NCBI GenBank assembly: GCA_021234155.1
Contig: JAJEKV010000073.1
Location: 3,818,001-3,882,000 of the forward strand
DNA: 64,000 nucleotides
Origin: Isoetes taiwanensis
Lineage: Eukaryota; Streptophyta; Lycopodiopsida; Isoetales; Isoetaceae
Direction of reading: 5' to 3'
Made by a program: the position numbers and the translations under genes. Under the pieces are notes generated by a model. The model searched no databases and was not told where the DNA came from. It saw only the letters and a list, made by a program, of their open reading frames with translations. Positions 47,045 to 58,927 of this stretch are shown here, one piece after another. Numbering within the stretch: the first letter of the stretch is position 1; the number at the start of each line of letters is the position of its first letter.

Positions 47045-48757
47045 TGTTATGCCTTACTATTTTTACAGACCATTGTGGAAATATTGTGCATGCATATTAA
47101 CATTGGGCATAATGAAATGTTCTATGGTAGTTGGGCCATAGATGTGTGATGGTCGCATGTTGTTCTCTAGCCTAGGGTATGGTGCACCTAGTAGATCCTA
47201 GACTAGGGGGCGCAACTGTTCTGGATGATAGAATTAGTTGCGTGGTTGCTCTAAGTACATTATGAACATAATGTAAAGGGACAATGAATGGGTAGGCAAC
47301 CCATGAAATAATAATTGAGCTTATGGTATATTAAGCTAAGGCAAGAAATATTTTAAATGGTTGAAAGACCATTGGATATTCAAATATTAAAATGGTGAGC
47401 ACCCCTAAATCGGGGATGCCACCTACCTGATTCTCGGGCAGCCTGATCGAGCTTGGCGGCAGGCCGGATCTGCTATCCGGCAGACCCACCTGATGTCTGG
47501 GTGGTCGCCACGTGGCCTTGCCACGTTGGCAGGGGCCTTCAACAAAAGATAGGCGGCCTGTTATCAGGGCAGACCGGAATTGCTGCAGAGGGAGCCGGAT
47601 GATCACAGGAGGTGAAGGCGGAAGCTAAATCCTAGGAGGAAGCTGAAGTTGGGCAGGGCACTACAAATCTCTAAAATCTCTACTCGGTGATCAGAGGAGT
47701 CTTACTACTGGTAAGCCATCATATTGAACTGGCTAAACCGCAGTGATGGCAGGCCCATAGTGGTGGCTTGCTGTGTTGCAGTAAGCCTTTAAGGGATATC
47801 CTGGGTAAATTAAAGGTTCTGCATTAAAGGTTCTGCATAATTGTGGTGAGATAGACCTTCTGAACAAGAGAGAAGTCCTGCCTCTATGATGCCTTCTGGA
47901 ATCCTCCTTGTGAAACCTTGTAGAATGGGCTCAGGCTGTTTCTTCAGCTATGAGCTGCTATGCTGGGTCGTGTTAAGTTTAGCCATGATTACAAATGGTT
48001 GACAGAACTTAAGACCAAGCTGTTACAAGGCTGCGGCTTTATCATAAGCCATTCCCTCTTGAGAGAATAAGCTTTGCTTATTCTCCTGAATACTTGCGAG
48101 TGCTGGTGAGGTAGGCAAAGGGTATTGGTATGGGACAATATCCCGCGTCCACCGACAGCCCAGTGAAAGCAGGGTATTCATTGTGGAGCTATGCTCCACT
48201 GTTAGAGTATCTTAGTGATACCGAGGGAGTTTTATGCAGGGCATGATATTAGATGAGCGTGGCTCATCTAAATAAGGACGAGAGGTACTTGTGAGGTAAA
48301 GCTTGTTGCTGGTATGGAACAGTGACATGCGGAACCAACAGTCGAGTAGCCTGGGTCCTTATATTGCCTGCAGTTTCTCCCTTACACTGGATCCACCAGC
48401 GCGAGGGTTCTAGACGACATACTGTCTAGATATGGCGGGGTGTGTCTGCTTGGCAGATGCTATGGTGCGTGTGGTGGATTCCATATGTGTGTACTTGCAG
48501 TCCGTCAGTCGTTGCTTCATGTTGACATTACTAGATAACTCTTATGCATGTTGCTAACACGTGGAAGCTTGTGCAGGCTGTTTGATAGCTGACGGGCGTA
48601 TGTGTGCATTTAGTTATCTTGTGTTGTCGTCTTGTTATCTGTATACGTGGTGTTCATGTATATAGCCTCGTGGGAGGCAGTACTTGTTCTGTGTACTCTG
48701 ATGGTTTGATGTGAATACAAATCGAAATTTTTGGTACTAAAATTTTGGTTCTTAACA
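47045..48757 (+). repeat. 3' LTR of the full-length chromovirus
   Basis: It matches the 5' LTR and carries two extra blocks: CTATTTTTACAG near the start (47057-47068) and a hairpin GAGAATAAGCTTTGCTTATTC at 48063-48083. Preceded by a purine tract. Confidence 0.95.
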
Positions 48758-48989
48758 AAAATCTTTTGCAATCCAGAGAAATAAAAGAGAATCTAATGGA
48801 ATCTAGGAGGAATTTTTTGACACTGGGTTTCTTTTGCAAGACTAACTTCACAAAATCCATCATATTATAATTACTTGTTTTCCTAGGGATTTTGACATAC
48901 TAACTAGAGAGAAGCTATGGGAGAGATTGACATAGTTTGGAGTCCCTTAGGAGTTGCAGAATGTTGTATACCCAGTGTACTAAACATGC

Positions 48990-50060
48990 TCAACCCGAAT
49001 GCCATCGTTAGGCCAACTTGTAAACAGTAGTATTGGGGTCTGCCAAGGATGTCCACTCTCTCCAACGGTGTTTGGTCTGTATATTGATTCAGCTAGAGGT
49101 TTGGCTTGTTCAGCATGGAGGTGGAAGGGCTCATCTCGTATACTATATCGTTTGGCAGATCATCTACGCCGACAATGTGGACCTCGTAGCTTACACCGCC
49201 AGCATGTAGCAGCATTTGGGTGCCTTGAACAATTTCTGGCAGAACAATGAAGGATGCCTTCCTTTACTTATCAATGTTAGAATGTGGAGGTTGTGCCTAC
49301 CTACAAGTACCTGGAATGGAGTTCAATACTCCATATTTTGGGACACTTCTATCTGGTAATAAGTGACGGCAAGCTGGAAGGCCCTATATGCAATGCAGAA
49401 TAATAGTTACAAAGCAGAACTTTACAAATGGGCTCATCAGTCACACTTGTTCAGGGTCTTGGTGGAGCCCGTCCTTCGATATGGGGTGGAGGTGTAGAGA
49501 CCGGTGGTATCGCTTGCCACCTAGAATGACTTAGAGCAGGTTTAGAAGGCCTTTCTGGCCCAGGCACTTGGAGTAAAGTCCACGATCCCATATCAGATAT
49601 TTTTGCAGGGGGTTGGATAGACCGTCACCTCGTATACTTTTAGAAGGTGGTCAGTATGGATAAGCCTCGCCTCCCAAACCTTGGCTATGCCATGGCAATA
49701 TGTCTGCAATGCCTCAAAGCATGTTGGCTCTTCAGATAGAATGTGCAGGAGCACAGGTCCATACATGTTGAAATCGTGGAGGATCATAATTACCTGAGGC
49801 AGTATCCTGATGCATGCTTCCTCGACAAGGTTTGGGATGTTACGCTACAAAAGCCAGATCAATCCTACGGTGGAGCGGGGTCCACAAGAGTACCTGCAAA
49901 CACCTTTGCCTCTGAAGAAGTGCAGACTCATTGCATCTATTTCTATCAGACGCATTTGGACCTATCAGGCATGTCATGTTGAGCTGATTCTGCCTGGTTT
50001 ATTACTCCATGTGATGCTACAATGGTTTCAGTGGGTACTAAGATCGTATCTCTAGGAGGT
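48990..50060 (+). pseudogene. LINE reverse transcriptase relic
   Basis: It encodes SIGVCQGCPLSPTVFGLYID, then in another frame IYADNVDLVAYTA, where the catalytic YADD has become YADN. Further on, FRVLVEPVLRYGVEV and ALGVKSTIPY resemble the conserved distal region of fern LINEs. Several frame changes and stops. It may belong to the same LINE family as the endonuclease piece at 21748. Confidence 0.7.
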
Positions 50061-51074
50061 GAAAATTTTGGGAACACAGTTGTATCCTCCTACACTCCAT
50101 TGACATATGCCACTGTACAGTTTGTCACAAGGCTTATTACTGCTAAGTTTTTCCCTCGAAAATACTTCGAGATGGGGGTTTTGAATTTTGGGCAGTAATA
50201 CTTCTATTGTGCCTTTATTTGGATCCTATAGACATATTGGTCTTCATGGACAATAAAAAAAATTCAATTCAATTCAATCAAAGACTTATTAATAAACTCT
50301 TTACATCCCCTGCTATTTTTAGCTTTTTTCAACACAAAATTCTTACTATTAAGAAAATTTTAAATCGGGTCAAAGTGAACGGCTACATCGTCCCAATGTG
50401 TGGCCTTGCTACAATCTGGAACTAGGCTCATAGAAGGCAAGAGATTGGACTCAAATTTTTGAAACATCAGGTGATGCATTTGAAATTCAAATATGTGACT
50501 CATCTATGCAAATGCATCAAATGTGAACAATGTTATTGACGTAGATGAATGCTCTTAAGCTCATGTTGAAGTCTCATAGTTTCATACATGTATATTGGGC
50601 CTCCACCTATAACGTTATTGGCATAAATGAATACACTTATGGGCGACTCACATGGAGTTTTTTTTTTTGGTCACAACTGACAATGCAGCTTAACTGCAGG
50701 ACCCCAGCTTATCAGCAAAGACCCTGCAACGCACCTTGGACGTCGCGCCAGCTGAAACTAAAAAAGGGGGCTGAAAAAATCTTGGTTCAACACTAAATAA
50801 GCTATTATCCTCCATGTGATCGCTACATTAAGCTCATGTTGAGCTCCTCTTGTTGAAGTCTCATAGTTTCATTGTGTATATTGGACCTCCACCTAGCCAC
50901 ATTGCCCTCATGATTTCTCCGGAATAGAGACAATTGCCGTTGATATCGTTAGAGTCACTGATATGAATTTTTCTATTATGACCAATCAAGGGTGCTAACA
51001 ATCCTCCATGATTTCTCATATATAGTAAAATATTAAATAAGAAATAGAAAAAGTTTACTTCTTGTTTATCTTCT
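50061..51074. other. AT-rich intergenic, no gene seen
   Basis: Contains a local repeat of TTGAAGTCTCATAGTTTCAT (about 50567 and 50853) followed by TATTGG(G/A)CCTCCACCTA in both copies, so a short element occurs twice about 290 bases apart. Confidence 0.5.
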
Positions 51075-52220
51075 TGTTGTTTTAGATATTAATTTGGTTA
51101 GTGAAACGACTTAATGATTGCCATCAGCTACAGTTAAAGGGGCAAGTTGGTCGCCGTGAAATTTATCTTCCATTTTATTTTTATCTACAGGATCAATATT
51201 TAGATGGGGAAACTCATATAGTTTTGACTAAATGACAAGGGAAGGGAACATTATATGGAGATCATACCATGTTCAAGCATACTCCAACCAATAATGTGAA
51301 TGAAAGCATTAATGAGAACTCACATGAGAATGTATATTAAACATGCTAATGGCCCATTCACATGGCAACATTTTGGCCTATTGCTGGGGTATGGTGAATC
51401 ATCATGTAGTATGATTATCAGTGATGGTTTACACGAGGGTTGGGGGCCTAAAACAAGCTAAGGCAATTGGGACTTAGCGCATGCACAACGCAAAATCAGG
51501 TGCCCCATGGAACCCATCCTAAAGCAATGAGCCTTCTGCATGGTTAATGCGAATCTGACATTTGTATTTTTTAAACAATATCTTGCCACGTGGGCCAAAC
51601 TACACCAAAAAACATATACTTTTAGTTTCACTTTTTCTTGCTTAGATATGAATTTGGTCATTAAAATGGCTTAATGGTTGCCATCAACTACGGTTAAAGG
51701 GGCAAGTTGGGTGCTAATAAGAATATTATCTTCTATTTTATTTTTATCTAGAGGATCAATGTTTGGATTGGGAACTCGTATGGTTTTGGCTAAATGACAA
51801 GGAAAGGCAAGATTATAGGGAGGTTATACCATGATTAAGCACAGTCAAACCAACAATGCGAATGAAGACAATAATAGAATAGATTTTTTAGCGTCTACGG
51901 AGACCATGTTTAAGGACACTCAAACCAACAATGTCAATGAAGGCAATAATGATAACTCACATGAGAAGATATATTGAGCAATGGCCCATTCACATGGCAA
52001 CATTAGTCCATTATTGAGACAACGTTGAATCATCACGTAGTACAATCATCAGTGATGGGTTACACGACGGCTGAGGGCCTAAAATGAGCATTGGCAATTG
52101 GGGTTTAGCGCAGGCACAACGCGAAATCAGCTGCCCCATGGACCCTATCATCGGACTTGCGTGGCGACTGCGGATTCGGCACGGAGTCGTTCGATTATCT
52201 TGCCACGTGGGCCAAATACA
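51075..52220 (+). repeat. Tandem duplication of about 560 bases
   Basis: 51079-51600 and 51641-52220 share many ordered blocks: GTTAAAGGGGCAAGTTGG, TATTTTTATCTA, TAAATGACAAGG, CCCATTCACATGGCAACATT, ATCAGTGATGG, GCACAACGC and CTTGCCACGTGGGCCAAA. The second copy carries a further 60-base internal duplication around 51900. The copies contain G-box cores (CACGTG) upstream of the gene at 52907. Confidence 0.8.
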
Positions 52221-52400
52221 CGTTTTTGGTTAGCAAAAGGACCACACGTTTGTCCAATAGGTCTTTTTCCATCTTCATTCAAAGGGACTCTTGAGAGAGA
52301 AGTATGTCCACCACCTTAACCGCGTTCTTTAGGAAGTATAATTATTTTATGTCAATTTGTGAATTTTATGTCATTGTTGGGAGCATTAAAAGATTTTGTA

Positions 52401-52458
52401 CACGTGGCGTGATGACACGTCATGGCCTGATGACGACAACTTTTTCTTTATGACGTCA
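52401..52458 (+). promoter_or_regulatory. Cluster of ACGT-core (bZIP) sites
   Basis: CACGTGGC (52401-52408, G-box/ABRE type), TGACACGTCA (52413-52422) and TGACGTCA (52451-52458) lie within 60 bases. They are about 450-505 bases upstream of the ATG at 52907 and just before a TATA-like GATAAAAG. Known plant bZIP factors bind such sites; use here is inference. Confidence 0.6.
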
Positions 52459-52490
52459 CATTTCATGGGTCCCATTATCAGCCAGGACGG

Positions 52491-52498
52491 AGATAAAA
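52491..52498 (+). promoter_or_regulatory. Possible TATA-like element
   Basis: GATAAAAG, about 410 bases before the start codon and downstream of the bZIP-site cluster. Weak match. Confidence 0.35.
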
Positions 52499-52906
52499 GA
52501 GCCCAGAGCTGCTCACCACTGCAATGCAATTACGGCTTCTAGAAGCTTAGCCGACCGCAGCTTCCTACTCGACAATCCAATCCATCATTCAGCAGATTGC
52601 CCAATTTTCTGTTAATCCACTCCTTACAGTGCCAGTCCTTCAAATTATTACCCTTACCTCCGCCGTAATTAATGCATCAGAAACCATCGTGGGGCTTGTT
52701 TTTTGTTTGTTGGTAAAGTTGTCTTTGGTGGGCGGATTTGATGTTTCGAAAATCAGGGATTGTCCGTTAAATCCTTGTCGCCAGATGCAGGCCAAGATTT
52801 TGAGATCGGAACTAAGAGATGGAAGCAGGTTCGAGCTTTTAGGTCATGTGGGTTGCTTGAATTCTTGCAGGGATAGATTACAAGGAAGAACTCTGTGCCA
52901 GTAATA

Positions 52907-54392
52907 ATGCAGAAGGATCCAATTCTTTCTTTGAATATTCAGAAATTGCAGGCTTCTTCAGCAGGTTCATGGAGGGCATATAAAGCCATTCATGGGGTTC
53001 CGGCATCGCCTCCTGATTCACCCCCTTTGTGGCCCACTCAAGATTCTAAACTCTCTGCTCATACAGAAGCCATTCTGAGGAGTCAGCAAGAACTAAACAA
53101 GTTTTATGCACAAATTCCAGAGGGTGAGTATGACCTTTCTCTCAGGGATCTTGTAGATCAAACTGCCGTCTTAGCTGGAGGGGCGCTTCCAGTTGAAAAA
53201 GCTAAGTATTCAGATAATCATGGAAATGGGGAGACCAATTTGGCTTCAAAAAGCAAAAGCTTTGATAAGAAATGGCATTTTCCTAGTCTGGTATCGGCGA
53301 AAAAGGGAACTCCAAAATCCTCTGCTCCAGCTTCTCCCAGACGGAGATCCTCATCCTCAGTGAAGCCTTCTCCACAGATTTCTGCACGGCCGTCCCCTAA
53401 ACACTCTCCCAGGTCTTCCCCTCGCTCTTCTCCCTATTCTTCCATTACACTTGGAGCTTTGGACCTTATAGGGCACCAAAGTATGCTGCCAGCTCGAGTT
53501 TTTCCTGATTCTAGAGTCCCTGCTTCAAGAATTGATCACTCCAATCGATGTGCCGTTTGTGCTTCTCATATAGTCTTCTTCAAAGTTCGATGCCTGGTAC
53601 ATCTCTTTCTCAACAAAGCTTTTTCTGTTTTTTTTTTTTGAGTTCTAAAAGTTATGGATGATTATAATTTTGGAAATTTCGTGCCTGAGCATCTTTTGCT
53701 TATATATTTTTTGATGCGTGGAAGATTTTGTTTCATCTGTATATTAAACAGATTACCTTTATGCACCCCTTGTCTGATGTCAAGAATACCGTATTTGAAT
53801 CTCTTTCCTTGCAGTCAAGTTTACACTGAATTTATTGAAACTTCTCTGCTCTCCTTTTATGTCCATCAGGTTTATTTAGTTGCCCCCTTTCATCACATGT
53901 TCTTTCTATACTCTTTAGCCAGTTTAGCATGATATACTTGTTGCCATTATGATTTTATATGAAGGATAGAGTTCTGATATCTGGTGGCTCAAAAAGTACA
54001 GAACTCAAAATGTGAGGAAGAAAAAAAGAGCAGTTACATGTTTTGCATAATAAATATGGCCAAAGTTTAACCCACATCATTTTCTTGCTCAATAAGTAGA
54101 GACTTAACTTAATCAGTTCATTTCTACAGGTATGTGGGAGCTTTTATTGCAAAAAATGTGTTAAGATGGCATTGTCAGAAAATCACGTATGCATAAAAAC
54201 TTGTCAAGGCCGTCCTACTAGTAAAAGGTAGGAGACTTATTTAAATGCACTATTTTAATCTTCGACAGGATCTAGTGGTTAATGGCTTTGCCTTGTTCCA
54301 GATATGCTAGGAGGATGGTTTATGGTTGCTTGCCATTTGGTTTTGGCAAACAAATCGAAGAGGATGATGACCAAAGGTCTGGCACTGTGTAA
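52907..54392 (+). CDS. Plant Ser/Pro-rich protein with C-terminal Cys cluster, three exons
   Basis: Exons 52907-53596, 54130-54227 and 54302-54392 join in phase (0, then 2) at GT-AG sites and give about 292 residues. Start: the first ATG of the frame, after a leader of about 400 bases. The N-terminus has SWRAYKAIHGVPASPPDSPP and EGEYDLSLRDLVDQ. A middle stretch is rich in Ser, Pro, Lys and Arg (SPRRRSSSSVKPSPQ). The C-terminus has CAVC, then across the first splice RCLVCGSFYCKKC and CIKTC, a likely zinc-binding module split by intron 1, and an acidic tail after YARRMVYGCLPFGFG. The arrangement resembles a plant-specific family of unnamed proteins with a MPEGEY-type motif and a terminal Cys-rich region. 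Function unknown. Good codon structure and clean splicing indicate a live gene. Confidence 0.75.
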
Positions 54393-56248
54393 GGAAAACA
54401 AAGAGGTCCTATAATATACCTATGTAAAGTGTTTTTGTTACATAAATTCTTGGTTATTTATTTGAGGGAGAAGCATCACAGATGCATTGATGAACACAGG
54501 TTCAGTTTCATGCTCTTTAGGAGTGTTAAAACTGAATTTTGCTTGTGATCTGTTCGTATAGCAAAACGTTGCAGTGCAAGCCTGCTGCAGGTAAGAGCAA
54601 CCAATGCACCTTTACAGAGATGAGAAAAATTTGGCAGTTTTACATGTTTCGTCATTGCTATGTATTCTTCATCACACTTTATGTAAATTACTGAAAACCT
54701 TATGCGCTGCCCAGAGCAAGATTTTATCAATTTCATGAAAATAGTCAAACCTGACTTTTCCAGGCGGGACTAATTTCATGATTTTGGATTTGTGCATGCT
54801 CTATGAACCCATGTTCATATGTTTATATTTTGCAACTACCTGCACAAACTCGGGTATGTAACTACTTACTACAATGAAAATAAGCAAGATTGTTGGATTA
54901 AGGTTTCTTTCCTGAATTGAAACTTAATTGTTAAGAAGAATGCATGGTATTTTAAGATGGTTCAAATATCTCTCTTGTCTTCTGTTTAATGTGCATCCTT
55001 TTATGGCAAGGTTAGGCTGCTTTATTACTTCTAAATCTTAATATGAGTTTACGGGTCTCTATTGTGTTCATTTTAAACCATTAGATATTATCTTATATAT
55101 CCGCTTTATGAAATTTACACATCACATTTGTGTTGAAAATTTTTGCCAAAGAGTACTTATTATAAATGGTTGTCATATAATGGGGCATTGCTCAAGGGTA
55201 CTATAATGGTTGTCAATGATTGTCATGTGTGTCAAGGCTACATTGCCTAGTTGTCGATGGGGAGCTCCTGCATTAGACATTTCAATCTCTCGATCGTGTT
55301 TATCCTAGCACATACATGTGCTGGCATGAATACATCATGGGGTACATTGTAGTATCCATGATGAGGATTCATAGTCATGGTGCTTTGCATGGGGCATTGA
55401 CCTCAAAAAACCATATATTTTAAGCTTCTTTAGATGATTCTTGAATTGTACTAGTGTCCAACTAGAAGAAGCAATGATTCAAGTAAAAAAATAAACGCAT
55501 TCCAAAAATGTCAAGTCAAAATCTTGACTTTTAACATGTGTTACCTCCATCGTTTGCAATGAATAATAAAAGATTAAATGCAAACCAAGTCAAATTTGAG
55601 CTTTTAGCATATGCTTACCTCTGCCATTTGCCCATAAATAATATCTCCTCCATCATTTGTCATGAATAAAAGAAGATTAAATTCATCCTTAAATACCACG
55701 TCGAATCTGATCTTCTAGCATATGCGTTACAGTCGCCATTTGCCATAAATAATACTCCCTTCACATATAGACTAATGTCATTCCAAAATATAAATAGTAC
55801 TCCCTTCACACTTGGACTAATGTCATCCCAAGACAGTTTTGTGTTTTAAGGAGCCCAAGACACAAGCAAATCATAAATATAATACTCGAAAAGAACATAA
55901 TTTCTCGGACCCCACAATCGGAGAGATAGAACAAAGAACAACGAGTATAGGTACTCTAAAATATGCTAAAACTAGTTATTTTTTAATATCTATAGGTCAT
56001 GAAGGGCACAGGAGCAAGAACTGGACACGGGAGTCCAAGGCTAGCATTGAACTAGAATGGTTCTGGCTTTAACCATCCCTTATACAGACAATATTATGTT
56101 GTCTAATACGTAATTTGGATGTCTGCAGGACTGCCACTTGGCGAGTGTACATGAAGGCCACCTTGGAGGAGTGCTAGTTTGGTGAGTATGCATGGTCGCT
56201 ATCATGCCTGATCTTCATATGAGGCCATGGGAATATATGAGAAACACT
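54393..56248. other. Intergenic, no gene seen
   Basis: It begins with the likely 3' UTR of the preceding gene. Around 55535-55830 short phrases recur (ATTTGCCATAAATAATA and ACTCCCTTCACA twice each), showing small local duplications. No ORF with a recognisable domain. Confidence 0.4.
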
Positions 56249-56303
56249 GAGCTCAGTTGGTAGGTTGTTTGCTTTGAGCTAAGAAGGTCATAGATTTGAA
56301 ACT
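56249..56303 (+). repeat. tRNA-derived sequence (SINE head or tRNA relic)
   Basis: GAGCTCAGTTGGTAGG matches the A box and D arm of plant tRNAs, and GATTTGAAACTC about 40 bases later resembles a B box. The acceptor stem does not pair, so it is not a working tRNA. A SINE head or decayed tRNA is likely. Confidence 0.5.
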
Positions 56304-56559
56304 CGACTCAAACATTTGGGTGATGATTGCACTTGGATGATGATTATACGTAGAGAAACTTGACCCAAGTATGCAAAATGCTATTGGGGTGATGGTCGTT
56401 TATACAAGATCTATATAGTCATCATAGCCATTCGATGATGATTATACATATGTTCATATACTCGACTTGATATTGTATGCAGTATGGTATGGTATGTGAC
56501 AGTCAGGTCATGTGCAAGTAGTATTTGATTGCTTTGGCTTGGTTGCTGAGGGGTCTGTG

Positions 56560-56860
56560 GGGTATGGGATAAAGCCTTGAAAAGGTTGGGGCCCATTATA
56601 TAACAATTTCCATGAAGGTGTGTTGGTTAGCACTAAGAGATTAGTGCGTAACATTTGATATCAGAGCCAAGGTTCAATTAGTGGCAACATTAGTGTGTTT
56701 TCACATGCTTGAGGGCAACAAGCATCTTGAGGAAGGGGAGGAATTGATATGATCTGTGTGATATGGGATATAGCCTTGAAAAGGTTGGCGCCTGTTGGAC
56801 AAGGGGACTAATGCCGCCCTTTTAGTCTCTAGCACTTGGGGATTAGTGCATAACATTTAT
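56560..56860 (+). repeat. LTR remnants with primer-site-like sequence
   Basis: AGCCTTGAAAAGGTTGG and GATTAGTGC(G/A)TAACATTT occur twice, about 200 bases apart. The first copy is followed by TTGATATCAGAGCC, one base off the usual tRNA-Met primer site. Two overlapping LTR ends are implied. Confidence 0.55.
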
Positions 56861-57378
56861 CTTCTTGGTAATCTTATGGCCATGTGCTAGAAGCTTTGGT
56901 TCATAAATGACTCCACCTACCACGATGAAACTCGGCCCGAGCATGCTAAAGAATGACCAATCAAAGTTTTGGCTGCTGGAAGACCATTGCTTATTCAGTT
57001 TTACGTGGTTTTTTTGAACAAGTGGTTAATCTAAAAACATTTGACCCAAGAGTGTGAAATGCTATGTTAGCATTTGAGTGACAAGTCGTTTATACAAAAT
57101 TGATATAGTTATCGTGTATGTTACATGTTATTGATGATGATGATGGATAGGCCACTCTTCTAGGTGGTATATTTAATATCTGAACCTATGCAATTCAAAT
57201 TCAAAATGTTCTTCCTGCCCCTTTTTTTCTTTTTCTTTTTGCCATAAAACATGATAGATGATATGTATTGTATAGATTGCCATGTGTTGAGCTTCAGATG
57301 AATTGAAGCAAGAGGGATTTTTTAGCACCAGCTGTTAGTCGAAAAGATTTTCTTTGAAGAAAAGTCTGTGGACATTTG
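56861..57378. other. Intergenic, no gene seen
   Basis: Partial repeats of TTTATACAA(A/G)AT(T/C)(G/T)ATATAGT occur at 56400 and 57088. No coding signal. Confidence 0.35.
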
Positions 57379-58239
57379 TCAGATGGTGTTGTAGGCCTCG
57401 ATGTCTGATGATGACTGTCCCATGTAGGTGTGGGCTTCCCGGATGCTGATGGGAAAGTCTTGAGTTTTCCGGTCGATGAAGTCATCACTGTTGGCGCAGG
57501 AGGCGTAGGAGTTCGTCCATCATGTATCCCATGTCTCTGTACTCTGGAAGATTCTTGACGTCGTGCAGTAGGAGGTACTCTTGGCCCTTGATCATAATTG
57601 GGATTAAGCTCGTGATGCCTAACCCGAGCAGGGAAGCTGTCCTCATCATCCTCGGCCTTCGTCGAAGTCCTGAAGTTCTTGCTCTGCTTGCTACTGTTCT
57701 TGGATAGGATCGACGTCGATGAGGTCCTCGACATCGTATCCATGTCCACCTTCTTCCTCCTCCTCCTGCTCTGAGCCTTCATACTCGAGGAGCAGCTGCT
57801 ATTCTGCTGTGGGGAAAGGAGGTTCTATGTTCATTGGCTGGATAGAAGATTCTCCTATTTGAGTTTGGGCTCTGTTGGATAAGAAGATGGCTACAGCGGC
57901 AGTGTAAGAGAAATATCTCTTTCTGTTTATAGATATAGTCATGTAGTCCAGCATGCGACCAACTCTATTTTCTAAGTACTTGTACATGTTTGGAACATCG
58001 CTCAGTGTGGCTTGAAGAGCTGTCCTAAGTGCGAAGTACCCCATGCATGGGGGGAGCTCTACCAATGAAGGGTCTATCTTAGCTTGGAACTCTCGCATGA
58101 TCTCTTGGCAGAATAGTGTGGCATTTATGGTGGCATCTACATCAATTTCTTTCTGGAAGGCAGCAAAGACAGAGTTGATGTCGGCCTCTGCCACATAAGA
58201 AGTGACGGTGTACCATCGCCTGAATGAAGAAGTAGCCAT
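57379..58239 (-). pseudogene. ORF A: acidic-tailed protein paired with the H3-like ORF, damaged
   Basis: From the first ATG after a TATA box, 146 codons are open (MATSSFRRWYTVTSY...PFPTAE). Then comes TAG, and the same frame continues as an acidic tail (EYEGSEQEEEEEGGHGYD, VEDLIDVDP) to a second TAG after IQEQ. Later pieces lie in shifted frames, ending in REAHTYMGQSSSD and TGA at 57379. The segment at about residues 78-132 (VPNMYKYLENRVGRM, NRKRYFSYTAAVAIFL) has the length and spacing of a histone-fold helix 2, loop, helix 3, and shares LEN, Tyr and Lys/Arg positions with H4; this is weak. Both TAG codons stand where CAG (Gln) would fit. The promoter matches that of the H3-like ORF. Otherwise unrecognised. 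Confidence 0.5.
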
Positions 58240-58347
58240 GATGCTGTTGTAGATGGGTTCAACAAACAGATATGCAAACGCTTCGGTGAGCAGGAAGATC
58301 GCCTTGGAGTGAGAAGTGAGATAGGATGCAAATGAGGGTTGTGGGTA

Positions 58348-58355
58348 TATTTATA
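58348..58355 (-). promoter_or_regulatory. TATA box of ORF A
   Basis: CTATAAATA on the minus strand, 109 bases before the ATG. The leader contains CAAGGCGATCTT (58295-58306), also present in the leader of the H3-like ORF. Confidence 0.7.
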
Positions 58356-58534
58356 GGCAGAACCCTAATTTGTGAAAATCTTAGGATTTGGATATGTCTA
58401 TCACTTGGAGGTCTAGTTAGGTGTTTGATAGGTAGTCTAATATTGTAACATCTAGAGGACTTTCTAATGATCCTATTGCAACAAATTTCATCTAATTTGG
58501 AGGTGTTTTGGGTGAGTTATGGCTATTGAATATG

Positions 58535-58612
58535 GACCACTCACACAGTGGCCCGAGTTAAATTTTAATTAAGGATCTGGGTGCACTCTATAAGGGGTGG
58601 GCTCCTGTTTGG
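58535..58612 (-). repeat. Palindromic upstream repeat R1
   Basis: Plus-strand blocks: CACTCACACAGTG, CCGAGTTAAATTTTAA, GTGCACTCTATAAGGGGTG. One of four copies; each is an imperfect palindrome centred on the TTAAATTTTAA core. About 300 bases upstream of ORF A. Confidence 0.75.
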
Positions 58613-58709
58613 GTCCTAGATGACTCTAGAATCTTGCTTATCTCGCGGACTAAAGCCAAAATATACCCTTAGTTTTCGGGTTTTGGACTTGTCCAGGTAT
58701 AGATCAGTG

Positions 58710-58792
58710 GCCAAACACTCACATAGCGTACAAGAGGGCCGAGTTAAATTTTAACTTGGGGCCCTGACGCACTCTATGAGGGGTGAGGGTCT
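58710..58792 (-). repeat. Palindromic upstream repeat R2
   Basis: Plus-strand blocks: ACACTCACATAGCG, GAGGGCCGAGTTAAATTTTAA, then GGGGCCCTGACGCACTCTA and TGAGGGGTGAGGG. About 470 bases upstream of ORF A. Confidence 0.75.
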
Positions 58793-58927
58793 ATTAGGTC
58801 ACTTTTTGTCCAAATTTATCAAAATAAATTACACATGCCATCAATACCACTACAACAAAGACATTATCACAGTTTGCAACTCCAATTAAACAACTTTTAT
58901 ATTACAAGAATTTGTATGTACATATTT

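Larger units (their letters stand above)
41142..48757 (+). mobile_element. Full-length Ty3/gypsy chromovirus
   Basis: LTRs at 41142-42817 and 47045-48757 begin TGTTATGCC and end TAACA. Target duplication AAAAT is present on both sides (41137-41141 and 48758-48762). The primer site TGGTATCAGAGC lies two bases after the 5' LTR (42819-42830), and a purine tract (GTGGGGATGGAG) precedes the 3' LTR. The internal order is gag, protease remnant, reverse transcriptase, RNase H, integrase, chromodomain. At least two stops, two frameshifts and an apparent internal deletion make it non-autonomous. Confidence 0.95.

Noticed and set aside
57522-57707. Plus-strand ORF opposite ORF A
   Set aside because: Shadow of the minus-strand coding sequence, which has promoter support.
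57799-58239. Firm assignment of ORF A as histone H4 or H2A
   Set aside because: Only a short region agrees and the identities are few; kept as a hypothesis, not as an annotation.
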